DNA of 42,347 nucleotides from Dethiosulfatibacter sp. (GCA_019084435.1 JAHRFV010000179.1:1-42347); one strand, 5' to 3'. Shown: positions 1-7,207, counted from the stretch's first letter. Numbers and translations are program-made. The notes: generated from the sequence alone by a model not told the origin.

Positions 1-995
1 AAGTCATGTGATTGGTTTTTCATCTGGCTAAAGTAAAAATCCAGAGCTTTTTCAATTGTTTTTTCAATAGCCTTCTTATCTTCATTTGGATTAAAATACT
101 TTGAAATGATTGTTGGTTGAAGCTTAAATGGTTTTACTTTACCAGTGCTTTTAAGCATATCGCCACTGATAATCTTTTGGGCAGTATTCCAGTTTAGATT
201 CCCTTCTTTCTCATGCTTTCTCAAAAGAGCAGCTTTTTTCATATCCACTTTAAAGGTGTTTTCAGAAATAATGGCCTCCACCATTTCTTGATTCTCCTGT
301 GATAGATAAGAAAGGTCAACTCCTGCTCGCATTGCAATTTTACCTTCATCAACTAGATCTTTTAGCTGAGCGTTCAACTCATTAATTCGTAAGTAACGAG
401 CTACTGATGCTCTAGATAAATTATATTCATCCCCAACTATTTCTTTTGAATCTAACTTCGTATCCATTGGATACGAAGTTACCAAAGATATTGAACTAGG
501 TGCTTTAGAAAGCATTTCTATCTCATTTAATAAATCTGTTCTAATTCCCTGACTCTTCATAGCACTATGTCTTGTTGAAATAACTGTTGCCCTTTCAGAA
601 TGAGCTAGTTCTGAAAAAGAACGTTGCATTAGATTTGTTTCTGTGACAATGAGTGTCGCTTCTTCTTCTGTAAGTCCTTCTTTAATAACCGTTGGAACTT
701 CAGTTAATCCAGCTTCTTTAGCCGCATTTACTCTGTTATGTCCAGATAAAATTTCATATTTGTCATCGACTTTTCTTACAACAATAGGAACGATGACACC
801 ATACTGTTTGATACTCTCAACCATGTCATTGAATCGTTCTCCCTCATAAAGCTTAAATGGATGGTTTCTAAAAGGGATAAGATTGTTAAGCTTTAATGAC
901 GTAGTGCCATCTGTTTTTTCAGATGGCACTTCACTATGATCTTCACCAAATATTGAGGCAAAGGTTTCAACTTTTTTCATTTTTGTTTTATCCAT
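1..995 (-). CDS. parB: ParB-family partition protein, C-terminus cut by the window edge
   Basis: ParB/Spo0J-type protein that would bind a centromere-like site and act with the adjacent ParA in segregating a plasmid or integrative element. About 331 residues are visible. The N-terminal ParB/sulfiredoxin-like domain (about residues 35-125) carries the SGHNRVNAAKEAG signature near residues 84-96 and the TETNLMQRSF block near 118-127. A helix-turn-helix region follows around residue 190 (LSRASVARYLRINEL). The start at 993-995 has GGAG nine to ten bases upstream and overlaps the parA stop by 8 bp, so the two genes are translationally coupled. A perfect 13-bp palindrome lies in the coding sequence at 453-481. 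Family assignment is firm; whether the carrier is an ICE or a plasmid is inference from gene order. Confidence 0.88.
   Translation of the reverse strand, partial: MDKTKMKKVETFASIFGEDHSEVPSEKTDGTTSLKLNNLIPFRNHPFKLYEGERFNDMVESIKQYGVIVPIVVRKVDDKYEILSGHNRVNAAKEAGLTEVPTVIKEGLTEEEATLIVTETNLMQRSFSELAHSERATVISTRHSAMKSQGIRTDLLNEIEMLSKAPSSISLVTSYPMDTKLDSKEIVGDEYNLSRASVARYLRINELNAQLKDLVDEGKIAMRAGVDLSYLSQENQEMVEAIISENTFKVDMKKAALLRKHEKEGNLNWNTAQKIISGDMLKSTGKVKPFKLQPTIISKYFNPNEDKKAIEKTIEKALDFYFSQMKNQSHD
453..481. repeat. Perfect 13-bp inverted repeat inside parB
   Basis: Two 13-base arms, TAACTTCGTATCC at 453-465 and its exact reverse complement at 469-481, are separated by ATT. Eleven bases of each arm match the arms of the P1 loxP site, but the distance between the arms is three bases shorter than in loxP. 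It lies wholly within the parB reading frame. Confidence 0.9.
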
Positions 996-1770
996 TATAA
1001 ATCAACTCCTTTACTAGTTCCTGATATGCAATAGCCGCTTTATTCGTTGGCATATAATCTACAATACATTTACTTTGAAGATTGGCTTCTCCAACTTTTA
1101 CTGATTTGGGAATTCTGATATCAAATACTTTGATATGCTCACCATAGGCTTCATCAACCATTTCAATCATATTTTTAGACAGATTGGTTCTTTCATCAAA
1201 CATTGTTAGCAGAATGCCTTCAAAAGTAATCCTTGGATTTATACGACGCTTTATCTTCATAATTGTTTGTAGCAATAACTCCAGTCCTTTTACTGATAAG
1301 TACTCTGGTGTCGCTGGAATCAATACGCTGTCACAAGCAGCTAATACATTTAATGTCATCAAACCTAAGGATGGAGCTGAATCTATAATGATGTAATCAT
1401 AATCTTCTCTAAGCTGTTCTGTAATTGTTTTTAAGACGTATTCCCTACTCATAGTGCTAACTAAGTTCATTTCAATGGCTGACATTTCAATACTGCTGGG
1501 GATGACATCCACGCCATCCCTCTTAAATATGTAGCTTTCTTTTGGTGGAAGATCATCTTCATTCATAACGGCCATCATCAAATGGTACAGTGTTGTATCA
1601 AGTGTTTCCGGCTTTTCAATGCCAAAGCAGTCTGTCATTGAAGCTTGATTGTCTGTATCGATTGCGAGTACCTTGTAACCCTCCTTTGCTAAAATCGTTG
1701 CTAAATTCCTACAAGTCGTACTTTTTGCTACCCCACCTTTTTGGGATGCTACAGCTATAATTTTACTCAT
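988..1770 (-). CDS. parA: ParA-family partition ATPase
   Basis: Cytoplasmic Walker-type ATPase of the ParA/Soj/MinD superfamily, which would drive DNA partition with ParB. From the chosen start it is 260 residues. The deviant Walker A motif KGGVAKSTT lies at residues 11-19, followed by AIDTDNQ (switch I region) and IIIDSAPSLGLM (Walker B region). The ATG at 1770 is preferred over the one at 1794 because AAAGGAG lies just upstream of it and because ParA proteins normally begin a few residues before the P-loop. It is co-transcribed with parB and divergent from the HTH gene at 1939. The promoter is TTGCTT/TATTAT with 17-bp spacing at 1810-1838. The C-terminus is conventional. Confidence 0.93.
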   Translation of the reverse strand: MSKIIAVASQKGGVAKSTTCRNLATILAKEGYKVLAIDTDNQASMTDCFGIEKPETLDTTLYHLMMAVMNEDDLPPKESYIFKRDGVDVIPSSIEMSAIEMNLVSTMSREYVLKTITEQLREDYDYIIIDSAPSLGLMTLNVLAACDSVLIPATPEYLSVKGLELLLQTIMKIKRRINPRITFEGILLTMFDERTNLSKNMIEMVDEAYGEHIKVFDIRIPKSVKVGEANLQSKCIVDYMPTNKAAIAYQELVKELIYNG

Positions 1771-1809
1771 GATTTTTTTACTCCTTTCTAACATTCACTT
1801 TATAATTTG

Positions 1810-1838
1810 ATAATACACTTATTGATTTATTCAAGCAA
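1810..1838 (-). promoter_or_regulatory. parA promoter
   Basis: On the minus strand TTGCTT (1833-1838) and TATTAT (1810-1815) are separated by exactly 17 bp. The left arm of the divergent operator repeat (1811-1823) overlaps the -10, which suggests repression by the HTH protein or by ParA/ParB. Confidence 0.65.
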
Positions 1839-1914
1839 GATTTCACTTATTTTACATTTAACGAATCAAATAATCTGGCAATTAGATTGCAGATATTCAT
1901 TAATAGGTGTATTA
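1811..1914. promoter_or_regulatory. Inverted-repeat operator pair between parA and the HTH gene
   Basis: TAATACACTTATT at 1811-1823 is repeated inverted at 1902-1914 with 12 of 13 bases matching. Each copy lies on the -10 of one of the two divergent promoters: the parA promoter on the left, and on the right a plus-strand promoter TTGCAG (1887-1892), 17 bp, TATTAT (1910-1915). A further CACTTATT copy lies at 1844-1851. The layout is that of a shared operator controlling both directions. Confidence 0.6.
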
Positions 1915-1938
1915 TTTAACTTAGGCAGGTGATAATTA

Positions 1939-2154
1939 ATGAAATTAACGATGGGTGAGAAAATTCGAATTTTACTGAAGAGAAAAAATGTAACGATAAT
2001 AGAACTTAGCAAAAGACTTGGAACTACAAATCAGAACATGGCAAATAAATTCAAAAGAGATAACTTCTCGATGAATGAATTAGAAGAGATTGCAAAGACT
2101 TTGGATTGTGAGTTCGAAGGGTATTTTGTTGATAAGAACGGGAATAAGATATAA
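1939..2154 (+). CDS. Small XRE-type helix-turn-helix regulator
   Basis: A 71-residue DNA-binding protein consisting of little more than a Cro/C1-type helix-turn-helix. The recognition segment is around residues 20-45 (IIELSKRLGTTNQNMANKF), followed by SMNELEEIAKTLDCEFEGYF, typical of this family. It starts ATG after AGGTG. It diverges from parA across a shared inverted-repeat operator and is the obvious candidate repressor of the partition operon and of itself. The stop codon lies only two bases before the left end of the IS1380 element, so the natural downstream neighbours have been displaced and a slightly longer original C-terminus cannot be excluded. Confidence 0.82.
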   Translation: MKLTMGEKIRILLKRKNVTIIELSKRLGTTNQNMANKFKRDNFSMNELEEIAKTLDCEFEGYFVDKNGNKI

Positions 2155-2156
2155 TA

Positions 2157-2180
2157 CCTAGGTTCTGCGTTTAAATAATC
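2157..2180 (+). repeat. Left terminal inverted repeat of the IS1380 element
   Basis: Shares CCTA, then TTCTGCGTT and most following bases, with the right end. It begins two bases after the stop codon of the HTH gene. Confidence 0.8.
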
Positions 2181-2228
2181 CAGAAGTCTTAAAACTTAGT
2201 GATAACAACAAGTTTAGCAATATTCGCT

Positions 2229-2247
2229 TTTCACCCATTGGGTGAAA
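2229..2247 (+). repeat. Hairpin upstream of the transposase
   Basis: TTTCACCC and GGGTGAAA form a perfect 8-bp stem with an ATT loop about 85 bases before the transposase start. Within the IS it could limit transposase expression from outside promoters; that role is inference. Confidence 0.6.
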
Positions 2248-2332
2248 GGAAATTCAGATTATTTAATGTTTTTTGACTCTCATAATGGGTATAAATATAA
2301 CAATGAATGTTGTATGAAAGGAGCCCAGAACT

Positions 2333-3604
2333 ATGATTAATAAACTTGATTTTAATGCAAAGAATCTTACTTCAAATGCAGGAATCTTTTTGCTTCTTGA
2401 AGAAGCAAAAAACAATGGTATTTTCGATATGATTGAAAATGATCTCATTTTTGATAACCAATCCACCAATAGAATCAAAATGAATCACATAAAAACAATG
2501 CTTTGTGGACATTTTATTGGGATTGATAAGTTAGAACGTCTTAAGTTACTTCAAAATGATCCTTTGGTTAAGGAATTTGACATATCTGTAAAAATGCCCA
2601 GTACCGTATCAAGATTTCTATCTTGCTTTACATATAAGACAACGCAAATGTTTCGAGATATCAATTTCAAAGTGTTTAAAAAGTTACTTTCTAAAAGTGG
2701 ATTAAGTTCAATTACAATAGATATTGATAGCAGTGTCATAAATGTAGAAGGTCATCAAGAAGGTGCTACCAAAGGTTATAACCCTAAAAAAGTAGGAAAT
2801 CGCTGTTACAATATTCAATTTTCTTTCTGTGATGAACTTAAAGCTTATATCACTGGATTTATGAGAAGTGGTAACACCTATACTGCTAATGGCGCTGCAG
2901 AAATGATAAAGGAAATAGTAGCTAACATCAAAACAAATGATTTAGAAATCTTATTTCGAATGGATAGCGGATATTTTGATGAGGAAATAATACAGACAAT
3001 AGAATCACTTAATTGCGAATATTTGATTAAAGCTAAAGCCTATCCTACTCTCACTACAAAAGTGACAGATTCCAAGAAACATTTTGTTGAAGGTGAAGAA
3101 GGTAGAGAGACAATAGAACTATTTACCAAATTAAATACTTGGGATAATGAAAGAAGATTTGTAGTTTCTCGTGTGATCAAACCCGAAAAAGATAGAGTTC
3201 AATTATCAATTTTGCCTGGTGCAGAGTACCTGTATTTTTTCTTTATTACCAATACAGATTTACCTTCAGAAAAGGTAGTCATTACCTATGAAAAAAGAGG
3301 TAATGCAGAAAATTATATTAAAGAAGCCAAATATGATATGAACGTAGGGCATCTTCTGTTGAAATCATTTTGGGCAAATGAAGCAGTATTTCAAATGATG
3401 ATGCTTTCATACAACTTGTTTTTATTGTTTAAGTTTGATTTTTTAACAATCACTGAATACAGGCAACAAATTAAGACGTTTCGCTTAAAGTATGTGTTTC
3501 TTGCAGGAAAAATCATAAAAACTGCAAGGTCTGTAATCATGAAAATAGGTGAAACCTACCCTTATTGGAAAGTGTATGAAACTGTTTGGTATAACCGTTC
3601 ATGA
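2333..3604 (+). CDS. IS1380-family transposase
   Basis: DDE transposase of the IS1380 family (the ISEcp1 group), 423 residues, the usual length. It cuts and joins the element ends in the cytoplasm. The catalytic acidic residues sit in recognisable blocks: ITIDIDSSVINVEGHQEGATK around residues 126-146 (first Asp), FRMDSGYFDEE around 202-212 (second Asp), and KRGNAENYIKEAKYDMN around 321-337 (final Glu). The first two blocks are strongly conserved in IS1380 proteins. The start ATG follows GAAAGGAGCCC. No frameshift or internal stop is seen, so the element may be active. It is the only gene in the IS. Confidence 0.93.
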   Translation: MINKLDFNAKNLTSNAGIFLLLEEAKNNGIFDMIENDLIFDNQSTNRIKMNHIKTMLCGHFIGIDKLERLKLLQNDPLVKEFDISVKMPSTVSRFLSCFTYKTTQMFRDINFKVFKKLLSKSGLSSITIDIDSSVINVEGHQEGATKGYNPKKVGNRCYNIQFSFCDELKAYITGFMRSGNTYTANGAAEMIKEIVANIKTNDLEILFRMDSGYFDEEIIQTIESLNCEYLIKAKAYPTLTTKVTDSKKHFVEGEEGRETIELFTKLNTWDNERRFVVSRVIKPEKDRVQLSILPGAEYLYFFFITNTDLPSEKVVITYEKRGNAENYIKEAKYDMNVGHLLLKSFWANEAVFQMMMLSYNLFLLFKFDFLTITEYRQQIKTFRLKYVFLAGKIIKTARSVIMKIGETYPYWKVYETVWYNRS

Positions 3605-3718
3605 ATGATAGTTAATAATTGTACTGCTAACATTAGCTTCGTAAAACACTATGAGGTTTATTTACTATGGTGGTGTTTTGGGGGAACATATATTATTACA
3701 GAAAACTTAGAAAAATTA

Positions 3719-3747
3719 TTCAAAAGAAGGTTTATTTATGGTAGAAT
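3719..3747 (+). promoter_or_regulatory. Outward promoter near the right end of the IS
   Basis: TTCAAA (3719-3724) and TAGAAT (3742-3747) are separated by exactly 17 bp, pointing out of the IS towards uppP, whose start lies about 110 bp downstream with no terminator between. Members of this IS family such as ISEcp1 are known to drive neighbouring genes from an internal promoter. Confidence 0.5.
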
Positions 3748-3796
3748 ATAGTAATCGGAACTTAAATTCTTCGTAAATTTGATGAAATGTAATTAT

Positions 3797-3821
3797 GAAT
3801 CAGTTTAACGCAGAATTTAGG
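3797..3821 (-). repeat. Right terminal inverted repeat of the IS1380 element
   Basis: Read on the minus strand from 3821 it begins CCTAAATTCTGCGTTAAACT, matching the left end except at a few positions. Confidence 0.8.
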
Positions 3822-3856
3822 TGCTAAACTGATTAAGGATAAAGTAAAGAGAGGTT

Positions 3857-4642
3857 ATGATGAGTATATTACAGGCAATTATATTAGGCATTGTTCAAGG
3901 TTTGACAGAATTTTTACCTGTGTCCAGTTCAGGACACCTGGTTTTGCTTCAAAGGCTTTTTGGCATTGAGGAAGGTACCTTATTTTTTACAATTATGGTC
4001 CATATGGGCACTTTACTGGCTGTAATTGTCATATTTAAAAAAGATATTTGGGATATGTTGAAGAAACCCTTTCAAAAGTTAAGTGTTTATATTGTTCTTG
4101 CAACCCTACCGACTATTTTTATAGCACTGCTACTAAAAGATTTTGTAGAATCTGCTTTTGATACAGGCTCAACCCTAGGCTTTGGTTTTATCATTACCGG
4201 TAGTCTACTATGGCTTGTTGAGTCTAAAAAACCTGGCCATAAAACTTTAAAAGAAATGAAACCTAGACATGCCATTGTTATGGGTATTGCCCAGGGGGCT
4301 GCTATTTTTCCAGCGGTCTCAAGAGCGGGTTCAACCATAGCAGGTGGTTTATTTGAGGGACTAGACAGACGTTTTGCGGCTAAGTTTTCTTTTTTAATGT
4401 CCATTCCAGCCATTTTAGGATCTTTGGTATTCCAGTTTAAGGACTTAGCCGAGATTGAGACCCTAGGGTCCTTAGGACCCATTGTTGCAGGGACCCTTGC
4501 TGCAGGGATTTCTGGCTATTTTGCCATTAAATTGATGATGGAACTCATTGCTAAAAAGAGTTTGAAGATTTTTTCTGTCTATGTTTTCATACTAGGGGCC
4601 TTTGTATTGGTTGATCAGTTTATACTACATAGATTTTTATAA
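3857..4642 (+). CDS. uppP: Undecaprenyl-diphosphatase UppP (BacA)
   Basis: Integral membrane phosphatase that converts undecaprenyl pyrophosphate to the monophosphate, recycling the lipid carrier for peptidoglycan. Extra copies or overexpression give bacitracin resistance. It is 261 residues, the usual size, with about eight hydrophobic segments. The N-terminal block GLTEFLPVSSSGHL (about residues 16-29) is the conserved BacA motif with the catalytic Glu, and the second motif AVSRAGSTIAGGL (about 153-165) contains the conserved SRAGST. Two ATG codons occur in tandem after GAGAGG; either could be the start. The right end of the IS lies 35 bp upstream, so the native promoter is probably gone and an IS promoter may serve instead. 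A terminator follows. Confidence 0.95.
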   Translation: MMSILQAIILGIVQGLTEFLPVSSSGHLVLLQRLFGIEEGTLFFTIMVHMGTLLAVIVIFKKDIWDMLKKPFQKLSVYIVLATLPTIFIALLLKDFVESAFDTGSTLGFGFIITGSLLWLVESKKPGHKTLKEMKPRHAIVMGIAQGAAIFPAVSRAGSTIAGGLFEGLDRRFAAKFSFLMSIPAILGSLVFQFKDLAEIETLGSLGPIVAGTLAAGISGYFAIKLMMELIAKKSLKIFSVYVFILGAFVLVDQFILHRFL

Positions 4643-4651
4643 GATAAGGAT

Positions 4652-4688
4652 AAAAACAAGATGGGCATTTAAGCCACACCTTGTTTTT
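4652..4688. terminator. Bidirectional terminator between uppP and the CPBP gene
   Basis: AAAAACAAG (4652-4660) pairs with CTTGTTTTT (4680-4688), followed by more T in one direction and preceded by A-rich sequence in the other. It overlaps the last codons of the convergent CPBP gene. Confidence 0.5.
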
Positions 4689-5583
4689 CTTTTTTTATAA
4701 GATAAAAGATACAAATTATTATGCCAACGACCAAAACAAAAGATACAATGAAACCACCTTCTGGACCAAAGTCCCCCCCATTGAGGAGCGTCTTTTCATT
4801 GGGTGCAATGCCCATAAGACTGCCACCTTTGGCTGAAGTGCCGCTGACAAGAAAACCATAGACATTACCTTGAAAAAAGTTCCAAGCGCTGTGGAGACCG
4901 CAAATGCCTAGGATACTTTCTTCATATAAGCTGTAAAGGGCTGCAAATAAACCGAAGAGGCTTAAATTCATAATGGGAATCCATCCCATGCCAGGGTTAC
5001 CTAAATGTAGTAAGGAAAATAGGCATGAAGATATAAAAACACCAAAGAAGAGATTATAGCGATAAGTAAGTTTAGGCAGTATAAAGCCTCTTGTTAATAC
5101 TTCTTCTGCCCCTCCTTGTATGAGCCAACCTACAAGCATAATAAGAACGGTTGGTAGGGCGGAATAACCAGAAACTTGTATATGATCAGCATTTAGCTGA
5201 CCACTCTTAGATAATAAAATTAATAGGGTGGTCAGGCTGATCATGATAAAGCCTATTAAAAAGCCAAAACCATATTTGACCAATGGCTTTTTTGCTTGAA
5301 AGCCTAGGGTCTTAAGGCCCCTGTGTTCCATGGTTTTAACCACAAACCAGATGGATAAAACCATGACCATGAAGCTGATACCCAAATGAATGCTGGAAAA
5401 CTTTAGGACTTCCATAAAATAAGTTGATGGCACAGTGGCACTGATGGGGTCAAGGGCGATAAAAAGCAAGGATGAAAAAACAATATAAACTGCGGGTGTT
5501 AATAGAAATATATCTATGAGTGACCATAAGCCCTTTTCGTTGCGTTGATTTTTTGCTGTAAGTATTAAATGATTGGATTTCAT
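4669..5583 (-). CDS. CPBP-family intramembrane metalloprotease
   Basis: Multi-spanning membrane protein of the CAAX protease and bacteriocin-processing (CPBP, Abi) family, 304 residues. The family's first motif appears as GGAEEVLTRGF around residues 157-167, giving the EExxxR glutamates and arginine. The second motif is FSLLHLG around residues 189-195 with its conserved His, and HSAWNFFQ further on provides the third His-containing block. About eight hydrophobic segments are visible. Members cleave prenylated or bacteriocin-like peptides, or give self-immunity, but the substrate here cannot be told. It is convergent with uppP and shares a terminator with it. The ATG at 5583 is preceded by GGAGG. 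Confidence 0.87.
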   Translation of the reverse strand: MKSNHLILTAKNQRNEKGLWSLIDIFLLTPAVYIVFSSLLFIALDPISATVPSTYFMEVLKFSSIHLGISFMVMVLSIWFVVKTMEHRGLKTLGFQAKKPLVKYGFGFLIGFIMISLTTLLILLSKSGQLNADHIQVSGYSALPTVLIMLVGWLIQGGAEEVLTRGFILPKLTYRYNLFFGVFISSCLFSLLHLGNPGMGWIPIMNLSLFGLFAALYSLYEESILGICGLHSAWNFFQGNVYGFLVSGTSAKGGSLMGIAPNEKTLLNGGDFGPEGGFIVSFVLVVGIIICIFYLIKKEKQGVA

Positions 5584-5753
5584 TTTTTGCCTCCTAATTT
5601 TTATTTTAACACATGAAAAAAATTTATAAAAGAAAGATAAGTTTAGGCATTATATTTTTATGATGGTTAAGTTTATGAATCAGGGGTATGCAGAAGGTGT
5701 TTATTGTAGTATACTAGTTTAGTTACTTGAAAACATACGAGATGTGAGGAATT

Positions 5754-5876
5754 ATGGAAAAACAAAAAATTTTAAACGTGGCGGTAATTGCCCACGTAGA
5801 CGCAGGTAAATCCACTTTGGTTGATGCATTGTTATCTCAAAGTGGTGTCTTTAGAGCCAATGAAGCAGTTGTATAA
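5754..5876 (+). pseudogene. typA: 5' fragment of a typA/bipA translation GTPase gene
   Basis: A reading frame of only 40 codons encodes the very start of a TypA/BipA-like GTPase, including [18 protein letters not shown], which contains the P-loop. The intact protein is about 600 residues. The frame ends at a TAA after NEAVV, where full-length TypA would continue into the switch region, and nothing resembling the rest is found downstream. A GTGAGG ribosome site and upstream spacer are retained, so this looks like the true 5' end of a gene cut by a rearrangement. The motif AHVDAGKST also occurs in other translation factors, but the [10 protein letters not shown] continuation fits TypA best. Confidence 0.72.
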
Positions 5877-5907
5877 TACTCTTTTTCGCTAGTTATCAAT
5901 GTTATTA

Positions 5908-5936
5908 TTGAATAGTTTTGGCAACTGATGTATAAT
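5908..5936 (+). promoter_or_regulatory. Promoter of the corA leader transcript
   Basis: TTGAAT (5908-5913) and a perfect TATAAT (5931-5936) are separated by 17 bp. Transcription would start near 5943, leaving a leader of about 250 nt before corA. Confidence 0.68.
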
Positions 5937-5983
5937 TGCTAGATGGTTTTAATACTTTTCATGTTAAGAAAGAGGTGAGATAT

Positions 5984-6073
5984 ATGGATAGTGGTCCTGA
6001 ACATAGTTGTTACAACCAAAATTTAATAAAGCACCTTAATCCTATCTATATGATTACCTTTATGTATACTTGA
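5984..6073 (+). CDS. Candidate 29-aa leader peptide upstream of corA
   Basis: A 29-codon frame starts ATG about 40 nt after the predicted transcription start and is preceded by a good AGAGGTGAG ribosome site. The peptide begins MDSGPEHSCYNQ and ends in a run rich in Met, Tyr, Thr and Phe (YMITFMYT). It contains two prolines and a cysteine. It has no similarity I recognise. Its position between a strong promoter and a Mg2+ channel gene, with a hairpin in the 119 nt that follow, suggests a regulatory leader whose translation controls corA. Leader ORFs controlling mgtA and corA are known in enterobacteria, but this one is not recognisably related. Confidence 0.45.
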   Translation: MDSGPEHSCYNQNLIKHLNPIYMITFMYT

Positions 6074-6108
6074 TTATATCTTGTATTAATCCCGTATACT
6101 AAGTTTAC

Positions 6109-6164
6109 TGTGAGAAAAAATGCTTGAGACATGTAATCATAAAGATCGCTTTTGTGTGCTCACA
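6109..6164 (+). promoter_or_regulatory. Possible hairpin in the corA leader RNA
   Basis: TGTGAG (6109-6114) can pair with CTCACA (6159-6164) around a 44-nt loop, just before the corA ribosome site. The stem is short and the loop long, so it is only suggestive of a regulated leader structure. No M-box riboswitch pattern is recognisable. Confidence 0.3.
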
Positions 6165-6192
6165 TTATTCTAAGTATTGAAAGGAGATTATT

Positions 6193-7125
6193 ATGATCAA
6201 GTATTTTAAAACACTCAATGAATCTTTAATCCAATTAAATGAAATTCAAGATAACATCTGGATTAATATGATTAAACCAACAGAGGAAGAAATCAATATA
6301 ATAAGTAATTCATTTTCAATTCCACAAGACCATTTACGAGCAGCTCTTGATGAAGAGGAACGATCAAGAATAGAAGTAGATGAGAACTGTACGCTCATTC
6401 TAGTAGATGTTCCATTTTTTGAAGAAAATGATGGATCAAAGATTTATACAACATTACCTATGGGAATCATTTTATCAGGTGAAAATATTATAACAGTATG
6501 CCTAAAGGCAATCCCATTACTAAATGATTTCATGTCTGGTAAAATTAAAAGTTTCTACACTTTCAAGAAAAGTCGATTTATACTTCAATTACTTTTCAAA
6601 AATGCAACTTATTACCTTCAATATTTGAAACAAATTGATCGCATGAGCCTTAATATTGAACGTGAACTGCATAAATCTATGAAAAACAAAGAATTAATTC
6701 AACTTCTGGATTTAGAGAAAAGCTTAGTTTATTTTTCTACTTCTTTAAGAAGTAATGAAATTGTTCTTGAAAAAATGCTCAAACTTGATGCAATTAAAAA
6801 ATATCCTGAAGATGAAGATTTACTTGAAGATGTTATTATTGAAAATAAGCAAGCTATTGAAATGGCCAATATCTATAGCAATATTTTAAGCGGAATGATG
6901 GACGCTTTTGCTTCTATTATTTCAAACAATCTAAACATTGTAATGAAGTTTTTAACCTCAGTGACAATTGTACTTACTATTCCTACAATGATTGCAAGCT
7001 TTTTTGGAATGAATGTACCTGTTCCTTTGTCTATGCAGCCTTATGCGTTTATTATAATAATCGCAATTTCTTTAGGGTTATCAACTATTCTGGCTCTTTT
7101 CATGGTAAAGAAAAAAATGTTTTGA
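6193..7125 (+). CDS. corA: CorA-family magnesium/divalent cation channel
   Basis: Pentameric inner-membrane channel for Mg2+ (possibly Co2+ or Ni2+), 310 residues, the normal size. A long soluble N-terminal domain and helical stalk occupy roughly residues 1-245. Two transmembrane helices follow at the C-terminus. The selectivity motif GMN appears in ASFFGMNVPVP at the end of the first helix (around residues 268-278), and the chain ends in basic VKKKMF. The ATG has AAAGGAG nine bases upstream. It is preceded by a promoter, a leader ORF and a 119-nt gap, and followed by a strong terminator, so it forms a single-gene transcription unit. It lies between two truncated genes (typA and an antiporter). 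Confidence 0.9.
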   Translation: MIKYFKTLNESLIQLNEIQDNIWINMIKPTEEEINIISNSFSIPQDHLRAALDEEERSRIEVDENCTLILVDVPFFEENDGSKIYTTLPMGIILSGENIITVCLKAIPLLNDFMSGKIKSFYTFKKSRFILQLLFKNATYYLQYLKQIDRMSLNIERELHKSMKNKELIQLLDLEKSLVYFSTSLRSNEIVLEKMLKLDAIKKYPEDEDLLEDVIIENKQAIEMANIYSNILSGMMDAFASIISNNLNIVMKFLTSVTIVLTIPTMIASFFGMNVPVPLSMQPYAFIIIIAISLGLSTILALFMVKKKMF

Positions 7126-7207
7126 CATGTTGAAAATTAATACTGATTATGATAAATTCATATTATTGGGAATGAAGTTCTCCCTAAGCTTAGCTTGAAC
7201 CGCAAAT

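Larger units (their letters stand above)
2157..3821 (+). mobile_element. IS1380-family insertion sequence, complete
   Basis: A 1665-bp element with one transposase gene, matching the usual 1.6-1.7 kb of this family. The ends are imperfect inverted repeats: the left begins CCTAGGTTCTGCGTTTAAAT at 2157, and the right, read inward from 3821, begins CCTAAATTCTGCGTTAAACT. The flanking bases (AATA left, TGCT right) do not form the 4-bp duplication expected from simple transposition, so the flanks may have been joined by a later recombination. A short hairpin at 2229-2247 precedes the transposase, as is common for blocking read-in expression. A promoter-like sequence near the right end points outward towards uppP. 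Confidence 0.9.

Noticed and set aside
453..481. A genuine loxP site
   Set aside because: The arm spacing is three bases shorter than loxP and the innermost arm bases differ. It lies within parB codons. Only the resemblance is reported.
643..849. Plus-strand 68-codon frame in parB
   Set aside because: It lies opposite conserved ParB codons, has no ribosome site and has serine-rich composition typical of antisense readings. Other such antisense frames throughout the phage genes were left out for the same reason.
2153..3826. 4-bp target duplication of the IS1380 element
   Set aside because: The flanks are AATA and TGCT; shifting the end by one base does not make them match.
5877..6192. M-box or other Mg2+ riboswitch before corA
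   Set aside because: No conserved riboswitch core could be recognised by eye. A leader ORF and one weak hairpin are what can be seen. A covariance-model scan would decide.
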